A stretch of 64,000 nucleotides of DNA from Mugil cephalus. Lineage: Eukaryota > Chordata > Actinopteri > Mugiliformes > Mugilidae. Location of the stretch: positions 1,360,326-1,424,325 of the forward strand of contig NC_061788.1 of NCBI RefSeq assembly GCF_022458985.1, written 5' to 3'. A program made the position numbers and the translations under genes. Each line of letters begins with the position of its first letter. The first letter of the stretch is position 1. The notes under the pieces were generated by a model that saw nothing but the letters and a program-made list of their open reading frames with translations, did not search any database and was not told the origin of the DNA. Positions 62,251 to 64,000 of this stretch are shown piece by piece.

Positions 62251-63945
62251 TTTATTGGCTGTAGTCTACGTGGTGCAACATTTTGGTGCAGACATATTGT
62301 TATAGTTGTTCTTTGATGTGGATTTATTGTGTTTAGATCTTAAGGCTGGTACATTCTCTGCGATAAGCATTAGAATTTTGTCCTTGGACGTTCTCACAGC
62401 TTGTTCTCGATGCATCAACCAGGCAGAACTTTGTTTTTCTCGTATGGTGTCTGGCAACTATTCTGTGATTGGTCAGAAATTGGTAGTGGGCGTGATCTCC
62501 CAGATGCTAATATTGATATATCACCATATGACCGCTAACTTGTGTGTAGGTGCGCTCTGAATTAACAAAGTCATTAAAAGAAGAAGAACAAATTTCTAAC
62601 TTCTTGTGGAGTACAAGCTTTAACGAAGGGTTTTAAGTCTCCGATCTTATTCCACAAATATTTCTGCCACTTTTCATGTGTTAAACCAAATGTAACGAAG
62701 TCTATTCTTCTATCTATAGACGGAAGTTCTTTGTTGGTGTGATGGTTTGTTTACACTACGATCGAGATATTATAATAAATATCACCCACACAAAGGAACT
62801 GCATCAAATCCAGGAAATCAGTTGCATCACCCGGCTGTAAAGTTGCCACAGGACTAGCTAACTAGCTAACTAGCTAACGTTATTGACACATCACATGAGA
62901 ACAGGTGATTGGTTGAAACGTGTCCCTTCACATCGGCAGCTTCCATTGAAAACTCCCGACGCCCCATAAAACACTCGGCAATCACATGGGGCCATTCACA
63001 GCTGTCCATCCACCCTCCCAACCCTCAACCCTGCAACCTCCACCCACCCCCACCCTGTCCCAGACATGCAGACATGCACAGTGTCCTGCCAAGGAATACA
63101 AGGGCACTGCCACATGTTTCGCTGCTGCTGCTGCTCTTTGTGCAGCACAGTTGAGAAAAGAGAGCAGCTCTTCAGACGAACGATTTCCTCTCGCCTCAGT
63201 GTGTGTGAACCAGAAACCAGTCACATTGTTGTTCAGGGGTAAAAAGTTCAATCTTTTATTTTTGGAAGTCCTTCTGCTTTTACGCTGGGTCTATAAATAG
63301 CCGGGAGGTCTGTGTGCGTGGGCGAGCTTTGGGTGGAGATTTGCCGTCATCCTGGGGAAGATCAAACTCTGGATTCAGTTTGAAGAAAAAACACAGAATT
63401 TATCGTTTTACGCAATCTTGACAGCATCTGCGTTTGGACCAGAAGTTCCCTCAAACATGCTGAGTGTGCTCGCCTGTGACGGCTCTAAATTTAAACCGTG
63501 TTGATCCTCGTCTTGTTGCGCTGCGCTGACTCACGCAGCAGATATTCATGTAACGCTGTCAGGCCGGCGTGTTGCTGCTTGTTGGAGATCATTTTGATAA
63601 TATCACATCACTTCTGTTGTTTCAAAACAGATCAATGACAACGAGTGTGTCTCCTCAGAAGACGAGATCACGTTACACAACTCAAATACTGGTTGTATTT
63701 TGTGCAATCTCAGGAGTGAAAGTTTTATTCAACAAACAAGTGGAAAACTTGGTTAATAACAGTCAGTAATAAAGACTCAATAAAAGGTTTGAACTGTTCT
63801 CTCAGATATTTCTTCTCAGATATGAGACGAGTGACCGACTGAAAGCAACGCGATCGTGACCTCTCGTTTAGCTTTGAACACCAAGCAAACGGTCGATCAC
63901 TGGTACTAGTTGGACTCACGGCAGCTTTTAAACTGGTTCAGCAGT

Positions 63946-64000
63946 TTGTATCTTAGCTTCCAGTTAACAGTAGGTCCTCCAAACTTCCTAGCCTCGAAGC
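63946..64000 (+). repeat. TAGC-type minisatellite (array 5, cut by window end)
   Basis: ttagcttccagttaacagta, then ggtcctccaaacttcctagcc: the same unit as array 4, running off the window. Confidence 0.7.

Larger units (their letters stand above)
59095..64000. other. Noncoding DNA, possibly first intron of a downstream plus-strand gene
   Basis: No coding exon recognised. Contains a Tc1-type relic at 60950-61235, TAGC-type minisatellite arrays at 61898-62250 and 63946-64000, and ordinary unique sequence. Confidence 0.5.

Overview
The window is vertebrate nuclear DNA, almost certainly from a ray-finned (teleost, probably spiny-rayed) fish. It has multi-exon genes with GT-AG introns, eukaryotic tRNA genes (one type with an intron), dense microsatellites and minisatellites, and decayed Tc1-type transposons. 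Only about 4 kb of the 64 kb is coding. Three protein genes are clear, and every exon junction below was checked for phase.

Left part (1-12.9 kb, + strand): the 3' part of a versican gene (vcan). It holds the last piece of the GAG-alpha region, a short GAG-beta exon carrying a one-base frame disruption, two EGF modules, a three-exon C-type lectin domain, a sushi/CCP module and a basic tail. Its 3'UTR contains a perfect 18-bp hairpin. The intron between EGF2 and the lectin domain is packed with tandem repeats. Between 14.8 and 16.8 kb lies a tRNA cluster: two intron-containing tRNA-Tyr(GTA) genes on +, one intact tRNA-Ala(AGC) on -, and at least three tRNA-Ala relics.

Middle (20.1-39 kb, - strand): a complete hapln1 (link protein 1) coding sequence of 354 codons in five coding exons, tail-to-tail with vcan. 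The two products bind hyaluronan together in the pericellular matrix, and the pair is also neighbouring and convergent in human. A CpG-rich candidate 5' noncoding exon lies about 13 kb upstream of the start codon.

Right part (46-49.6 kb, + strand): a complete cetn3 (centrin-3) gene, 167 codons in five exons, with a CCAAT-box, TATA-less promoter. From 50 to 64 kb no confident coding gene is seen. There are several CpG-rich or exon-like noncoding stretches on the + strand (about 51.8, 55.96-56.05, 58.6-58.8 and 58.9-59.1 kb). By human gene order and orientation these could be 5' noncoding exons of mef2c, but that is inference.

The intergenic DNA holds several dispersed repeat families. The most interesting is a non-autonomous element of about 330-450 bp with short terminal inverted repeats; three of its four copies here carry a full match to the CTCF core consensus. 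No undescribed multi-gene system was found. The main novel leads are the CTCF-motif element, the vcan 3'UTR hairpin, the collapsed versican GAG region with its frameshift, and the tRNA cluster rearrangements.
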